Assembly: GCF_004310295.1 (NCBI RefSeq)
Contig: NZ_SISB01000002.1
Location: 124,001-188,000 of the forward strand
DNA from: Pseudomonas sp. BGI-2
GTDB taxonomy: Bacteria > Pseudomonadota > Gammaproteobacteria > Pseudomonadales > Pseudomonadaceae
Reading direction: 5' to 3'
Length of the DNA stretch: 64,000 nucleotides
This document shows positions 18,537-28,102 of this stretch, in pieces. Each line of letters begins with the position of its first letter. Position 1 is the first letter of the stretch. Below the pieces are notes generated by a model. It was not told where the DNA came from. It made no database searches and was given only the letters and a program-made list of their open reading frames with translations. The position numbers and the translations under genes are program-made.

Positions 18537-18842
18537 ATGGCCTGGTTGTTTCTGCTGATCGCCGCCGGGTTCGAAGTCACCTTCGCCATGGGCATGAAGT
18601 ACGCCGAAGGCTTCACCCGGCTTTGGCCATCGCTGATCACGGTGGTGGCCGCTGTCGGCGGGATTTACTTCCTGACCCTGGCCATGCGCGAGTTGCCGGT
18701 GAGCATCGCCTACCCGATCTGGACTGCCATCGGTTCATTGGGCACGGTGTTTCTCGGCTTTGCGCTGCTGGGTGAAAGCCTGACGGCGATCAAACTGGTG
18801 TCAGTGGGGCTGATCGTGGCGGGCGTGGTGGGGCTGAAGTAG
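18537..18842 (+). CDS. Small multidrug resistance (SMR) exporter, SugE/Gdx-like
   Basis: A 101-residue protein with four membrane helices. Glu13 (AAGFEV) is the conserved proton/substrate-binding carboxylate of SMR transporters. KYAEGFTRLWPSLIT and the LPVSIAYPIWTAIGSLG stretch are closest to the SugE/Gdx branch, which exports guanidinium or quaternary ammonium compounds; the exact substrate cannot be told. The ATG directly follows the azoR stop, so the two genes form one transcript. Confidence 0.85.
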   Translation: MAWLFLLIAAGFEVTFAMGMKYAEGFTRLWPSLITVVAAVGGIYFLTLAMRELPVSIAYPIWTAIGSLGTVFLGFALLGESLTAIKLVSVGLIVAGVVGLK

Positions 18843-18950
18843 GGTGGATGTCATAGACTGGTCGTCGAGTTGTCATCTTGGGTGACGATGCTTGGCTGAT
18901 GTCTTGCATCGCGCCTTGCTTCATCTCACCGATCACAAGGATGTTCGCCC

Positions 18951-19841
18951 ATGTCGCAAGGTTCCGCTACGCGCTACCCGTTGGTGCTTGTCCCGGGAAT
19001 GCTCGGGTTTATCCGTCTGGTGTTGTATCCGTACTGGTACGGGATCATTTCAGCGTTGCGCCGGGGTGGGGCGACAGTGATTGCGGTGCAGGTCTCGCCG
19101 CTCAATTCCAGCGAAGTGCGCGGCGAGCAGTTGCTGGCGCGGATCGAAGAAATCCTGCGGGAAACCGGGGCCGAGAAGGTCAACCTGATCGGCCACAGTC
19201 AGGGTTCGCTCACGGCCCGATACGCGGCGGCCAAACGCCCGGATCGCGTGGCGTCCGTGACTTCAGTCGCAGGGCCGAATCATGGCTCTGAGCTGGCGGA
19301 TTATCTGGAAAAACACTACCCGGCCGACACGTTTAAAGGGCGGGTTCTCAGCGTGTTGCTGCGCTGGATCGGCGCATTGATGAGCCTGCTCGAAACCGGC
19401 TATCGCGGGCCGAAATTGCCTGTGGATATCCCGGCTTCGCACCATTCGCTGACGACTCAAGGCGTGGCGCTGTTCAATCAGCGTTATCCACAGGGCCTGC
19501 CTGAAACCTGGGGCGGTCACGGGCCTGAAGAGGTCAACGGCGTGCGCTATTACTCCTGGTCCGGGACGTTGCAGCCGGGCAAGACGGATCGCGGGGGCAA
19601 CCTGTTCGACGGGACGAATCGCAGTTGCCGGCTGTTTGCCAGAACCTTTGTGCGCGAAACCGGGCATTGCGACGGGATGGTCGGGCGTTACAGCTCGCAC
19701 CTTGGGACGGTGATTGGCGATGAGTATCCGATGGATCACTTCGACATCGTCAATCAGTCGCTGGGGCTGGTGGGGAAGGGGGCTGATCCGGTGCGCTTGT
19801 TTGTCGAGCATGCGGCGCGGTTGAAAGCGGCAGGCGTGTAA
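18951..19841 (+). CDS. Triacylglycerol lipase, family I
   Basis: A 296-residue alpha/beta hydrolase of bacterial lipase family I. The oxyanion region is LVLVPGMLGF, the nucleophile elbow is GHSQGS, the acidic residue lies in CDGMVGRYSSHLG and the histidine in MDHFD. ASVTSVAGPNHGSELAD and NQRYPQGLPETWGG are family landmarks. Two cysteines (RSCRLF and GHCDG) sit where Pseudomonas lipases form a disulfide. Yet no signal peptide is visible at the N-terminus (MSQGSATRYPLVL), as in P. fragi-type lipase, so its cellular location is uncertain. No foldase gene is adjacent. RBS is weak (AAGGAT 12 bases upstream). Confidence 0.87.
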   Translation: MSQGSATRYPLVLVPGMLGFIRLVLYPYWYGIISALRRGGATVIAVQVSPLNSSEVRGEQLLARIEEILRETGAEKVNLIGHSQGSLTARYAAAKRPDRVASVTSVAGPNHGSELADYLEKHYPADTFKGRVLSVLLRWIGALMSLLETGYRGPKLPVDIPASHHSLTTQGVALFNQRYPQGLPETWGGHGPEEVNGVRYYSWSGTLQPGKTDRGGNLFDGTNRSCRLFARTFVRETGHCDGMVGRYSSHLGTVIGDEYPMDHFDIVNQSLGLVGKGADPVRLFVEHAARLKAAGV

Positions 19842-19866
19842 ACGTCAGTCAGACCGAGTCATCGTT

Positions 19867-19959
19867 CTTCGCGGGCAAGCCTCGCTCCTACAGGTTTTGT
19901 GTCGGTCGCCGGTAATCGGCACGACGCCAACCCTGTAGGAGCGAGACTTGCCCGCGAAG
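19867..19959. repeat. REP pair
   Basis: Inverted arms at 19867-19893 and 19933-19959 (GCGGGCAAGCCTCGCTCC type, one base changed in the right arm), between convergent lipase and EamA genes. Confidence 0.9.
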
Positions 19960-19967
19960 ACGTCGGG

Positions 19968-20855
19968 TCAGGCAACACTGACCTTACGGCCAAGCACCGT
20001 GGTCCACCGCTCCGAAAGCACCACCCCACCCAACGTCAATACCCCGCCCACCAAGTGGTACATCGCCAGTTGTTCATGCAGCACCACCGCCGCAATCAGC
20101 GCAGTAATCAACGGCAGCAAATTGAAAAACAGCGTGGTCCGGCTCGGCCCCAGACGCACCACGGCCTGCATCCACGCCAACGGCGCCAGCATCGAAGCCA
20201 GCAAGCAGGCATAAAGCACCAGCGGAATATTCTGCAAGGTCGGGCCAACCTTCGGTGAAGCGACAAACAGCGCAAACAGCACCACCACCGCCACCAGCAC
20301 CTGCAAATACAACAACACCAGCGGCGGCAAGCGCAGCTGCCATTTCTTCAGCAGGGTGCTGTAAATCGCATAGGCCAGCGTGGCGATCAGCATCATCGCA
20401 TCACCCAGGTTCACGCCATGCTCCAACAGCGCGCCTAGGCTGCCGGACGACACCACCACCAACACCCCGGCAAACGACAGCACCGCGCCGGCCAGTGCGC
20501 CTGCCGTCAAACGCTGGCCGAGGCTGACAATCGCCATGGCCAGCGACATCAATGGCATCAGCGACAAAATGATCCCCATGTTGGTGGCCGACGTCAGCGT
20601 CGCGGCGAAGTACGCCAGGCTCTGATAAACCGCCATGCCGAGCACGCCAAGGATGAAAATCTTGCCCAGGTTCGGGCGAATCAGCGGCCAATGAGCGATT
20701 ACCGGTTTGAGCATGAACGGCGTGAACAGAATCCCGGCCAGCAGCCAGCGGTAGAAGCCGATTTCCGCAGGGAAGATCGCGCCGACCGCCAGTTTGTTAA
20801 TCACGGTGTTGCCAGCCCAAATGAAAATGGCCAGCAGGGGATAAGCGTATTGCAT
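19968..20855 (-). CDS. EamA/DMT-family exporter
   Basis: A 295-residue inner-membrane protein with ten hydrophobic helices in two EamA repeats (YPLLAIFIWAGNTVINKLAV at the start; DAMMLIATLAYAIYSTLLKKW opens the second). The family exports amino acids or related metabolites; the substrate is unknown. The ATG at 20855 (MQYAYPLL) is chosen as the start of the first helix. It is divergent from an AraC regulator 87 bases away, a common exporter/regulator arrangement. Confidence 0.85.
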   Translation of the reverse strand: MQYAYPLLAIFIWAGNTVINKLAVGAIFPAEIGFYRWLLAGILFTPFMLKPVIAHWPLIRPNLGKIFILGVLGMAVYQSLAYFAATLTSATNMGIILSLMPLMSLAMAIVSLGQRLTAGALAGAVLSFAGVLVVVSSGSLGALLEHGVNLGDAMMLIATLAYAIYSTLLKKWQLRLPPLVLLYLQVLVAVVVLFALFVASPKVGPTLQNIPLVLYACLLASMLAPLAWMQAVVRLGPSRTTLFFNLLPLITALIAAVVLHEQLAMYHLVGGVLTLGGVVLSERWTTVLGRKVSVA

Positions 20856-20942
20856 CAGAAAAAACCAGAAACGTAAGTGAGGGGGCAATTATCCGCGTGT
20901 CTGGATACAAGCCTATACTTCGATCCAGACAACCTGCCCTTG

Positions 20943-21737
20943 ATGACGGACAGCATGAACAGTAAACACATCGACCTGCTCGACTTCGCGGAACTGCCGT
21001 CCCCGGTGTACTTCCGTTATGCCGACTTCGATACCCACGAATATGCTTCGACCCATCGTCACCCGTGGGGCACCCTCGAGTATTCGGCCAATGGTGTGCT
21101 GCACATGGAAATCGGCAGCCGCCGCTTTATGTCGCCGCCGCAATACGCCGTGTGGGTGCCGCCCGAGACCGAGCACAGTTTCTACAGCAATCAACCGATC
21201 AACTATCGCGCGGTCTGCCTGGTGCCGAGGTTGTGCCGCACGTTGCCCCAGGAAGCCTGCACGCTGGCAATCAGCGACATTCTCAAGGCGATCCTCAAGG
21301 ACTTCGCCGCCCGCGACGTGAAAATTCCCGAGCAGGAAGCGGACACACGTCTGGCGCAAGTGCTGGTGGACCAACTGCAACAGGCGCCCGTCCACGAGTG
21401 TTATTTGCCATACGCCAGCAGTTCGGGATTGCTTGGGATACTTGAGGCCCTGCAAGCCGAGCCTGGGGACAATCGGCCATTGGCGCATTGGGCCGCGCAG
21501 ATCCATGTCAGCGAACGCACATTGGCCCGGCAGTTTGTCCGCGAGTTGGGCATGAGTTTCGGCGAATGGCGGCAACGATTGCGATTTCTCGCGGCGATCG
21601 AAGCGCTGGACAGTCAGCGCAGCATTCAGAACATTGCCTTCGACATGGGTTACAGCACGGGCTCGGCATTTATCGCGATGTTTCAACGTCAGGCCGGGTG
21701 TACGCCGGAGCAGTATCGGCGACAACGAGTTATCTGA
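20943..21737 (+). CDS. AraC-family regulator
   Basis: A 264-residue regulator with an N-terminal cupin domain (YASTHRHPWGTLEYSANGVLHMEIG, then PPQYAVWVPPETEHS) and a C-terminal double helix-turn-helix (AAQIHVSERTLARQFVRELGMSFGEWRQRLR, then IQNIAFDMGYSTGSAFIAMFQRQAG). It probably senses a small molecule and controls the divergent EamA exporter. The ATG at 20943 is used; a second ATG at 20955 is possible. Confidence 0.88.
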   Translation: MTDSMNSKHIDLLDFAELPSPVYFRYADFDTHEYASTHRHPWGTLEYSANGVLHMEIGSRRFMSPPQYAVWVPPETEHSFYSNQPINYRAVCLVPRLCRTLPQEACTLAISDILKAILKDFAARDVKIPEQEADTRLAQVLVDQLQQAPVHECYLPYASSSGLLGILEALQAEPGDNRPLAHWAAQIHVSERTLARQFVRELGMSFGEWRQRLRFLAAIEALDSQRSIQNIAFDMGYSTGSAFIAMFQRQAGCTPEQYRRQRVI

Positions 21738-21917
21738 GTTAGTTCGTAAGAACAGTTTTAAAAGTTGTGGCGGAGACGTTTCTTACAGATTAATCAGAAA
21801 AGCACTTCATTGGGTCGCAGGATTAACGTTGTACGCTGTTTGCATAAGCTGTTCCTGTTTAACTTACTTGTGCAGAGTGTGAATGTGACCACTGTTATTC
21901 CGATCCGTGAAGTGCTG

Positions 21918-24900
21918 ATGTCCGCGCCGCAAGAAAAAAGCGTTCATCACGAGTTTATGAAAAATGCTATTCCAGAGTGGATCAACCAGGCTTCGCCACA
22001 CAGAATAAGCGCATTAAAAGGCGCCATTGCCCCACTTCCGGAATGGACTAAAACGGCCTCATCGATCGAGCATGGACTTCTCAAAAGTGCCATCGAGGAA
22101 AGTTGGCGTGCGCAAAATGATGTCGACCACATACTGCGCGAAGCGCAAGATGTGCACGCCTTTGCCGAACCTCTGCTCCGTCAGGCACTGAAAAATCAAT
22201 ATGGCGTTGACGTCAATGTCAAAGAAACTTTTTTACAGGTGTTTTCGCCAGTCCATTTATCTCCTTGGGCCAACAACTTCAATAACGGGGTAGCGTCCCG
22301 TGTTGTGTCGCTGCTTGATGCGGCATTGCATAATTTTTCCGATAAGGAAGTATTAACTTCCGACTCGCAATTCATTACTCGGCCCGACAAATCGAATCAA
22401 TTCGACATAACCGATGTCCGCAACAAAATGAGTATTGAACAGTACAAGGCGCTTTGTCGCAGCCTGGACATCGGTGCCCAATATAAGGCTTTTCTTGAAA
22501 GCTATGTGCGTCCCGCCGATGGGGTGGCGCGTGGCATGTTGCAACGCAAAGTTATCAGAAGCCAAAAAGCTGCCCTGAACGCAGCCTTGTCTCTGGCTAT
22601 GCTGAAAAAAGATATCTCGTTTGAGGGCTATCTGGCTGTAAAAAGCCTGCTCAAGGATATTAAAGAGTCGAAGTTGGGGGGGCTTCCCGTTCGTTACTAT
22701 CAGCTGAAAATGCTCGATGTTCAGTTAAGAGGGATCGTGCTGATCGCGCCCGATCTTTATATTAACAACGACGCTGCCCGGCGAGTCATTGCCTATGTGC
22801 CGCACGATCCGGAACATCCACTGAAAGAGTACGCTTCAAAAGCCGAATTCGCCCGCGAGCTCACTCGCCAGTTACGTGACACTGCAAAGGACCCAGCGGA
22901 TTCCACTACCAGCTATCAGCAGTTCTTCAGCCGTTTTGTCGACCATCAGCAACGGGGCCACTTTTTTGCAGCACTCAACGCCGCGCTGGTAGAAATAACC
23001 CAGCACGACAAAGTCCGGGGCGTCGATCAGCCAGTATGGCGCGAAACGCCCGTGGAGAATCCGCGCCTGTACTTCGACCACGTTCGGTTCGAGTACGACA
23101 TCGATACAATATTTACTGGCGACCCTTGGCTATATCTCTATCAGCAACAGCAAAACAAAATCCTCAACGATGCCCGGGAGATGGTCATCTCGACGCAAGA
23201 TGCAGACCGCATGGAGCGCTGGGCGTGGTTCGACAATCTGGAAAAAATGCTCTCCGATATCTTCAATGTTGCGTTGATGGTTGTGGGTCCGTTCATACCC
23301 GGTGTGGGCGAGATAATGATGGGTTACATGGTTTATCAGTTGGTCAATGAGGTCGTCGAAGGCATCGTGGATCTGGCTGAAGGTCTGTACCTGGAAGGGG
23401 CCGAGCACATCATTGGTTTTGTCGAAAGCGTCATCCAGTTAGTGGCATTCGCCGCCGGCATGAAAATCGGAGGGGAGGTGGTATTGCCCAAACTGTCATC
23501 GTTCATCGAGTCGACAAAACCGGTCACGCTTCCCAGCGGTGCAAAACGCCTGTGGAGCCAGGACCTCGAACCCTATCAGAAACATAACCTGACCCTCGCT
23601 GCGGATTCGAAGCCTGATGAAACCTGGCTGCACCAGCATGAAGGCAAGCCGATTCTCAAACTGGACAGCAAGCACTTCGAGCTCACGAAAGATCGGCAGA
23701 CCGGCAAACACAGGGTTAAACATCCGAACCGTCCAGACGCCTATCAGCCCGAGTTGAACAGCAACGGCGAAGGTGCATTCGTGATTGAAGGCGAGCAGCC
23801 TCACACCTGGGATGACACGACCTTGATGGCGCGACTCTCTCCGGACATGGGTGAACTAGCCCAATCCTACGGGGACATCCGCGTGGTCAGTCAGACCGAT
23901 GCCAATGCGATCCGCCGAATGTATGCCGACAATGAACGGCCCCTGCCTCTACTCAGCGATACCGTGACCCGGTTCCGTATCGACCGCGACATTCAAACCT
24001 TCATCGAGCAGTTGGGCAGCGAACAGGCGCAAGACTATTCATGCGCCGATCCCGACATGCAATTTCAGCTGCTCGACGGCGTGTGGCCCGGCAAGGCGAT
24101 TGAACTGGTAGACGCCAGTGGTGAAGTACTTAGAGTCATTGGTCGCGCGGGCGGGTCACGTATCCGGATAAACAGCAATCGTCTGTCCGGCGTCGATCTG
24201 GTCAAGACGCTGTTATCGCACCTTGATGATGCGCAACTGAACACCTTGTTGAACGTCGAATTTCGCATTGAAGTCAGCACACCCGAAACGAACGCCAAAA
24301 ATCTGCGAGCAGAATTGGTAAAGCTGGCCAAGAGCAAGCGCACATCCCTGTTCGACGCGCGTTATCGTCGTATCGAGGTCGCCACGAGTGGCAACGCAAA
24401 AACGATCCAGACCAAAGTGCCGGGCCTGCCTGGCACTGTCGCCCGCGAGTTGCTGTCAATCGCCACACGTTCAGAAGTTAAGGCGATTGAGCGCGGGCAG
24501 TTGCCCGCGAGACTCGAAAACCTCGCACGTTGGGGCCTTCGAGATGTGCGGATCAGTCGCGCTTATGAGGGTTTTTACCTGGACTCGGTCGACAGTTCCG
24601 ACATGGACAGACTGGCGCTGCACTCGCTTGAGAATCTTCGCGGATGGAATCCCGATGTCCGCATTGAAGTCCGGCGGTTCGAGTACGGTGGTAGCCTGCT
24701 CGACAGTATCGGCAAGAGCGACGCGGGGATTCAGCGCACGCTCGTCGAGCTTCAGGATTCGACGTTCGTTGCGTATGACGAAGACGGCAACGCTCTGCAT
24801 TCAGGCATGGATTTGTTTTCCTCCATTTTGCAGGCGTTGCCGGATGCCGAGCGTAATGCGCTGAAGATCCATATCGGCCAAGGGCCAAAATTGAAGCTGG

Positions 24901-26303
24901 CCTTGCGGGACAATGCGTTGAGGCCCTATCAGTTGCTGAAGGTGCTGGACGATCTCCCGGTTCTTGACCGCATCACTTACGATCCTCGATTCATGCGCCT
25001 GCGCGGTGGTGTGCCGAACGCTGGCGGCGAGCGTGTTGCCTTGGAAGAGATTGGCAATCTATACGGGGAGCTGATTGACCTTGCGTTTCACCCTTCCATT
25101 TCAACGTTCAAACGGTTCGATTACCTGCGTGGCCTGAAACTGATGCACGAGCGCTTTGCGCAGGATTACTTCTACGATCTGGGGGATGCACTGAACGCAG
25201 CCAATGCTACCGGCGAGGCCGGGCCGGGCCTGGAAATCGTTCAAAGTATTGAGGCGTTGCCTGATTTGCAGAAGCTGATGCTGCCTGAACAGTTCAACTC
25301 TTTAACCGGGCGTCTATTTACCGAAGAAGGCCTGGTGCCGCTCACGGAGTCGGAACGAAACCTGGGCATGAATGCGCGGAATCTGGAACAGACCGGGCGC
25401 GCAAATGAATACCAGGCGCTGTTTCGCTCAGTCCGGGAGAACGCTGTAACGCCAAGTCCGGAGCTAGCCGATTTCAGTAGCTATGGAGAGTGGTTGTCCC
25501 AAGCCGTAGCCACGAACGAACAGCCGATTCAGGTTTCGGCTCAAACCATGGCCAACTTGAAAATGGCACAGGAAGCGATCTATCGAGCCAAGGAACTCTT
25601 GCCCTTGTCGGGCAATCAGTTGCCGAGCATCTGGGAAAACGGCGGTTCGGCAATCGCGAAAATAAAAGGTCTCAGAGGGCTGGACCTGGAGGACGGCGGG
25701 TTCACCGCAAAACTGACCACTGCCGAAGCCGCTCGCAAAGCCATCGAAATCAAGGGCGGCAACTGCTCGGAGAACTCGAAGGTAACGTTTTCGATCCTCG
25801 CCAGCCAACCCCGGACGTCCAGCATTCATATCGTCAAAGTCTCCGATTTTGATCATCAATATGTGGTGATTGGTGATGACTTTAACAATCTCAATGGACT
25901 GGTCGTTGCTGACTCCTGGCCGGAATTCCCCGCTGCGCACCTGGCCAGCAATGGCTACTTCCAGTTTGACAGAACGCCATTGATGACACTGCCACCCGGC
26001 CCCGCCGTGGCCGATTACAACTTTATCAATGAAGTACCGCCAGGCCCGGCGACATTGCCTGCGGTTTCCGAGGCGAACACGTACCGGCAGATAAAAATCG
26101 ACAAGCTGTATAAGAAGGGAGCGGCGGCATACGCCCAATGGACGTCATTGGGTGAGCTTGGGCAAACCTATGCTGTCGAGGGTGGCACACCGGTTTCGTT
26201 CGAACGGATGCCCGCGTCGGTCATTGAAAACCGGGTTGATGCTTACAATCGATACCTGGACGCTTTCAAGGACATCCTGGACGCGCAAGCGGATGCCGAT
26301 TGA
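21918..26303 (+). CDS. Giant dermonecrotic-toxin-like protein with papain-like C-terminus
   Basis: A 1461-residue protein. Residues 1-1030 or so match the same part of the second giant protein (32476-37764): for instance AEPLLRQALKNQ, YVPHDPEHPLKEYAS, HPNRPDAYQPEL, LDSVDSSDMDRLALHSL, ALPDAERNAL and the MRLRGG motif (about 1026). I take this as the ToxA_N/DUF6543 dermonecrotic-toxin-type N-terminal module of Pseudomonas. It has a hydrophobic helical stretch at about 444-490 (ALMVVGPFIPGVGEIMMGYM). The C-terminus differs and carries GGNCSENS (Cys1283), DFDHQYVVIGD (His1313) and VVADSW (Asp1332), a Cys-His-Asp order like papain-fold deamidases such as the Pasteurella toxin C3 domain. No signal peptide. 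The start is uncertain; an ATG at 21918 or GTG codons at about 21879-21885 are possible. Confidence 0.75.
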   Translation: MSAPQEKSVHHEFMKNAIPEWINQASPHRISALKGAIAPLPEWTKTASSIEHGLLKSAIEESWRAQNDVDHILREAQDVHAFAEPLLRQALKNQYGVDVNVKETFLQVFSPVHLSPWANNFNNGVASRVVSLLDAALHNFSDKEVLTSDSQFITRPDKSNQFDITDVRNKMSIEQYKALCRSLDIGAQYKAFLESYVRPADGVARGMLQRKVIRSQKAALNAALSLAMLKKDISFEGYLAVKSLLKDIKESKLGGLPVRYYQLKMLDVQLRGIVLIAPDLYINNDAARRVIAYVPHDPEHPLKEYASKAEFARELTRQLRDTAKDPADSTTSYQQFFSRFVDHQQRGHFFAALNAALVEITQHDKVRGVDQPVWRETPVENPRLYFDHVRFEYDIDTIFTGDPWLYLYQQQQNKILNDAREMVISTQDADRMERWAWFDNLEKMLSDIFNVALMVVGPFIPGVGEIMMGYMVYQLVNEVVEGIVDLAEGLYLEGAEHIIGFVESVIQLVAFAAGMKIGGEVVLPKLSSFIESTKPVTLPSGAKRLWSQDLEPYQKHNLTLAADSKPDETWLHQHEGKPILKLDSKHFELTKDRQTGKHRVKHPNRPDAYQPELNSNGEGAFVIEGEQPHTWDDTTLMARLSPDMGELAQSYGDIRVVSQTDANAIRRMYADNERPLPLLSDTVTRFRIDRDIQTFIEQLGSEQAQDYSCADPDMQFQLLDGVWPGKAIELVDASGEVLRVIGRAGGSRIRINSNRLSGVDLVKTLLSHLDDAQLNTLLNVEFRIEVSTPETNAKNLRAELVKLAKSKRTSLFDARYRRIEVATSGNAKTIQTKVPGLPGTVARELLSIATRSEVKAIERGQLPARLENLARWGLRDVRISRAYEGFYLDSVDSSDMDRLALHSLENLRGWNPDVRIEVRRFEYGGSLLDSIGKSDAGIQRTLVELQDSTFVAYDEDGNALHSGMDLFSSILQALPDAERNALKIHIGQGPKLKLALRDNALRPYQLLKVLDDLPVLDRITYDPRFMRLRGGVPNAGGERVALEEIGNLYGELIDLAFHPSISTFKRFDYLRGLKLMHERFAQDYFYDLGDALNAANATGEAGPGLEIVQSIEALPDLQKLMLPEQFNSLTGRLFTEEGLVPLTESERNLGMNARNLEQTGRANEYQALFRSVRENAVTPSPELADFSSYGEWLSQAVATNEQPIQVSAQTMANLKMAQEAIYRAKELLPLSGNQLPSIWENGGSAIAKIKGLRGLDLEDGGFTAKLTTAEAARKAIEIKGGNCSENSKVTFSILASQPRTSSIHIVKVSDFDHQYVVIGDDFNNLNGLVVADSWPEFPAAHLASNGYFQFDRTPLMTLPPGPAVADYNFINEVPPGPATLPAVSEANTYRQIKIDKLYKKGAAAYAQWTSLGELGQTYAVEGGTPVSFERMPASVIENRVDAYNRYLDAFKDILDAQADAD

Positions 26304-26401
26304 GGGTCATATGAGGCTTCGGTTGATGAAGGTGTAACAGGGGTTGTCTACACTCCAGAATGAGGCCGCACCCCTCGGTGCGGCAACAAGGAGAAAACTC
26401 C

Positions 26402-26707
26402 ATGAAGATGTTGCGTGTCCCTTTGTTGATGATCGGTTTGCTGCTTTGTGCCCAGGGCTTCGCCGCCACTGAGCAACAGAACAAGATGACCACTTGCAAC
26501 GCTGACGCTACCGCAAAAAGCCTCAAGGGCGATGAGCGCAAAACTTTCATGAGCACCTGCCTCAAAGCGGCGCCGGCCGCCAATGACGCCAAAGCCCTAA
26601 CCCCGCAGCAAGAGAAGATGAAAACCTGCAACGCCACCGCGGCTACCCAGGCTTTGAAAGGCGATGCGCGTAAAGCCTTCATGAGTGATTGCCTGAAGAA
26701 AAAGTAA
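26402..26707 (+). CDS. psiF: PsiF repeat protein
   Basis: A 101-residue periplasmic protein with a signal peptide (MKMLRVPLLMIGLLLCAQGFA). It contains two PsiF repeats: KMTTCNADATAKSLKGDERK followed by FMSTCL, and KMKTCNATAATQALKGDARK followed by FMSDCL, each with two cysteines. PsiF was first described as phosphate-starvation-inducible in E. coli; its function is unknown. The ATG at 26402 has AAGGAG upstream. It follows the giant protein gene by 98 bases and is probably separately transcribed. Confidence 0.92.
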   Translation: MKMLRVPLLMIGLLLCAQGFAATEQQNKMTTCNADATAKSLKGDERKTFMSTCLKAAPAANDAKALTPQQEKMKTCNATAATQALKGDARKAFMSDCLKKK

Positions 26708-26758
26708 ACCGAGCGGTCTTTGTTGGGGCCGGGAAATTTGTGGCGATTGTGAAGGCCT

Positions 26759-26829
26759 CTTCGCGAGCAAGCCCGCTTGTGTCTTGCGCAGGATTTAGAC
26801 TGAGGATGAGAGCGGGCTTGCTCGCGAAG
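26759..26829. repeat. REP pair, GCGAGCAAGCCCGC type
   Basis: Inverted arms CTTCGCGAGCAAGCCCGCT at 26759-26777 and its complement ending at 26829, between psiF and the AI-2E family gene. Confidence 0.85.
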
Positions 26830-26953
26830 GGGGCGGCATGGACGCTGCAAGAAGTCGCCAATGCCCACTAAGGTCGACCTACACAATCCCTAGTGCTGGC
26901 CTCCGAACGCTGGCAGACTGCCAATCCTTTTACGTCGTTCGTTTTGAGGCTGT

Positions 26954-27967
26954 ATGCCAACGTTTTCTCAACGCCACGTTTTGCTGCTGATCAGTTGGGT
27001 CATCATTTTTGGTGGTTTGCTGCTGGTGATCCCGCTGCGGCTGCTGCCCAGCCTGCTGGCCGGGTTGCTGGTGTTCGAATTGGTCAACATGCTCACCCCG
27101 CAATTGCAGCGGCTGATCGAAGGTCGGCGGGCGCGCTGGCTGGCGGTGGCGTTATTGGGGACGCTAGTGGTCAGTGTGTTGACGCTGATCTTTGCCGGTG
27201 CCATCAGCTTTTTGCTGCACGAAGCGGAAAACCCCGGCGCATCTCTCGACAAATTCATGGTTGTGGTCGACCGTGCGCGCGGGCAATTGCCGCCGTTCAT
27301 CGACGTCTATCTGCCCGCCAGCGCCGCCGAGTTCCGCGTGGCGATTGGCGAGTGGATGAGCAAGCACCTGAGCGACTTGCAACTGGTCGGCAAGGACGCG
27401 GCGCACATGTTTGTGACGCTGCTGATCGGCATGGTGCTGGGGGCGATCATTGCCTTGCAGCGCGTGCCGGACTTGACCAAGCGCAAGCCATTGGCCGCCG
27501 CGCTGTTCGACCGCTTGCACCTGCTGGTCCAGGCGTTTCGCAACATCGTGTTCGCCCAGATCAAGATTTCCCTGCTCAACACCTTCTTCACCGGGATTTT
27601 CCTGGCGGTGGTCCTGCCGATGTTCGGGATCAAGCTGCCGCTGACCAAAACCCTGATCGTGCTGACGTTCCTGTTAGGGCTGCTGCCGGTGATCGGCAAC
27701 CTGATATCGAACACCCTGATCACCATCGTCGGCCTGTCGCTGTCGATCTGGGTGGCCGTGGCGGCGCTGGGCTATTTGATTGTCATCCACAAGCTTGAAT
27801 ACTTCCTCAACGCGCGCATTGTCGGCGGGCAGATCAGTGCCAAGTCGTGGGAGTTGCTGCTGGCGATGCTGGTGTTCGAGGCCGCGTTCGGCCTGCCGGG
27901 AGTGGTGGCAGGGCCGATTTATTACGCGTATCTGAAGAGCGAGTTGAAGCAGGTGGGGATGGTTTGA
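26954..27967 (+). CDS. AI-2E family transporter (PerM/YdiK-like)
   Basis: A 337-residue membrane protein with seven or eight hydrophobic segments, including the N-terminal pair (LISWVIIFGGLLLVIPL; LAVALLGTLVVSVLTLIFAG) and the C-terminal family block LGLLPVIGNLISNTLITIVG with SWELLLAMLVFEAAFGLPGVVAGPIYYAY. Family members include the AI-2 exporter TqsA and uncharacterised permeases; the substrate is not predictable. The first ATG at 26954 fits the family length. It stands alone between REP pairs. Confidence 0.85.
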   Translation: MPTFSQRHVLLLISWVIIFGGLLLVIPLRLLPSLLAGLLVFELVNMLTPQLQRLIEGRRARWLAVALLGTLVVSVLTLIFAGAISFLLHEAENPGASLDKFMVVVDRARGQLPPFIDVYLPASAAEFRVAIGEWMSKHLSDLQLVGKDAAHMFVTLLIGMVLGAIIALQRVPDLTKRKPLAAALFDRLHLLVQAFRNIVFAQIKISLLNTFFTGIFLAVVLPMFGIKLPLTKTLIVLTFLLGLLPVIGNLISNTLITIVGLSLSIWVAVAALGYLIVIHKLEYFLNARIVGGQISAKSWELLLAMLVFEAAFGLPGVVAGPIYYAYLKSELKQVGMV

Positions 27968-27996
27968 TCCTGCATTTGTAGTGCCTGATAGGGCCT

Positions 27997-28081
27997 CTTC
28001 GCGAGCAAGCCCGCTCCCACATTCGACCGCATTCCATCTGGAGGAACTCGGTCAAATGTGGGAGCGGGCTTGCTCGCGAAG
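27997..28081. repeat. REP pair, GCGAGCAAGCCCGCTCCCAC type
   Basis: Inverted arms at 27997-28022 and 28056-28081 between the convergent AI-2E and yegD genes. Nearly the same pair, including the central spacer, recurs at 30990-31070. Confidence 0.9.
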
Positions 28082-28102
28082 CAGGCGCCGCGGACTTTTG
28101 GA

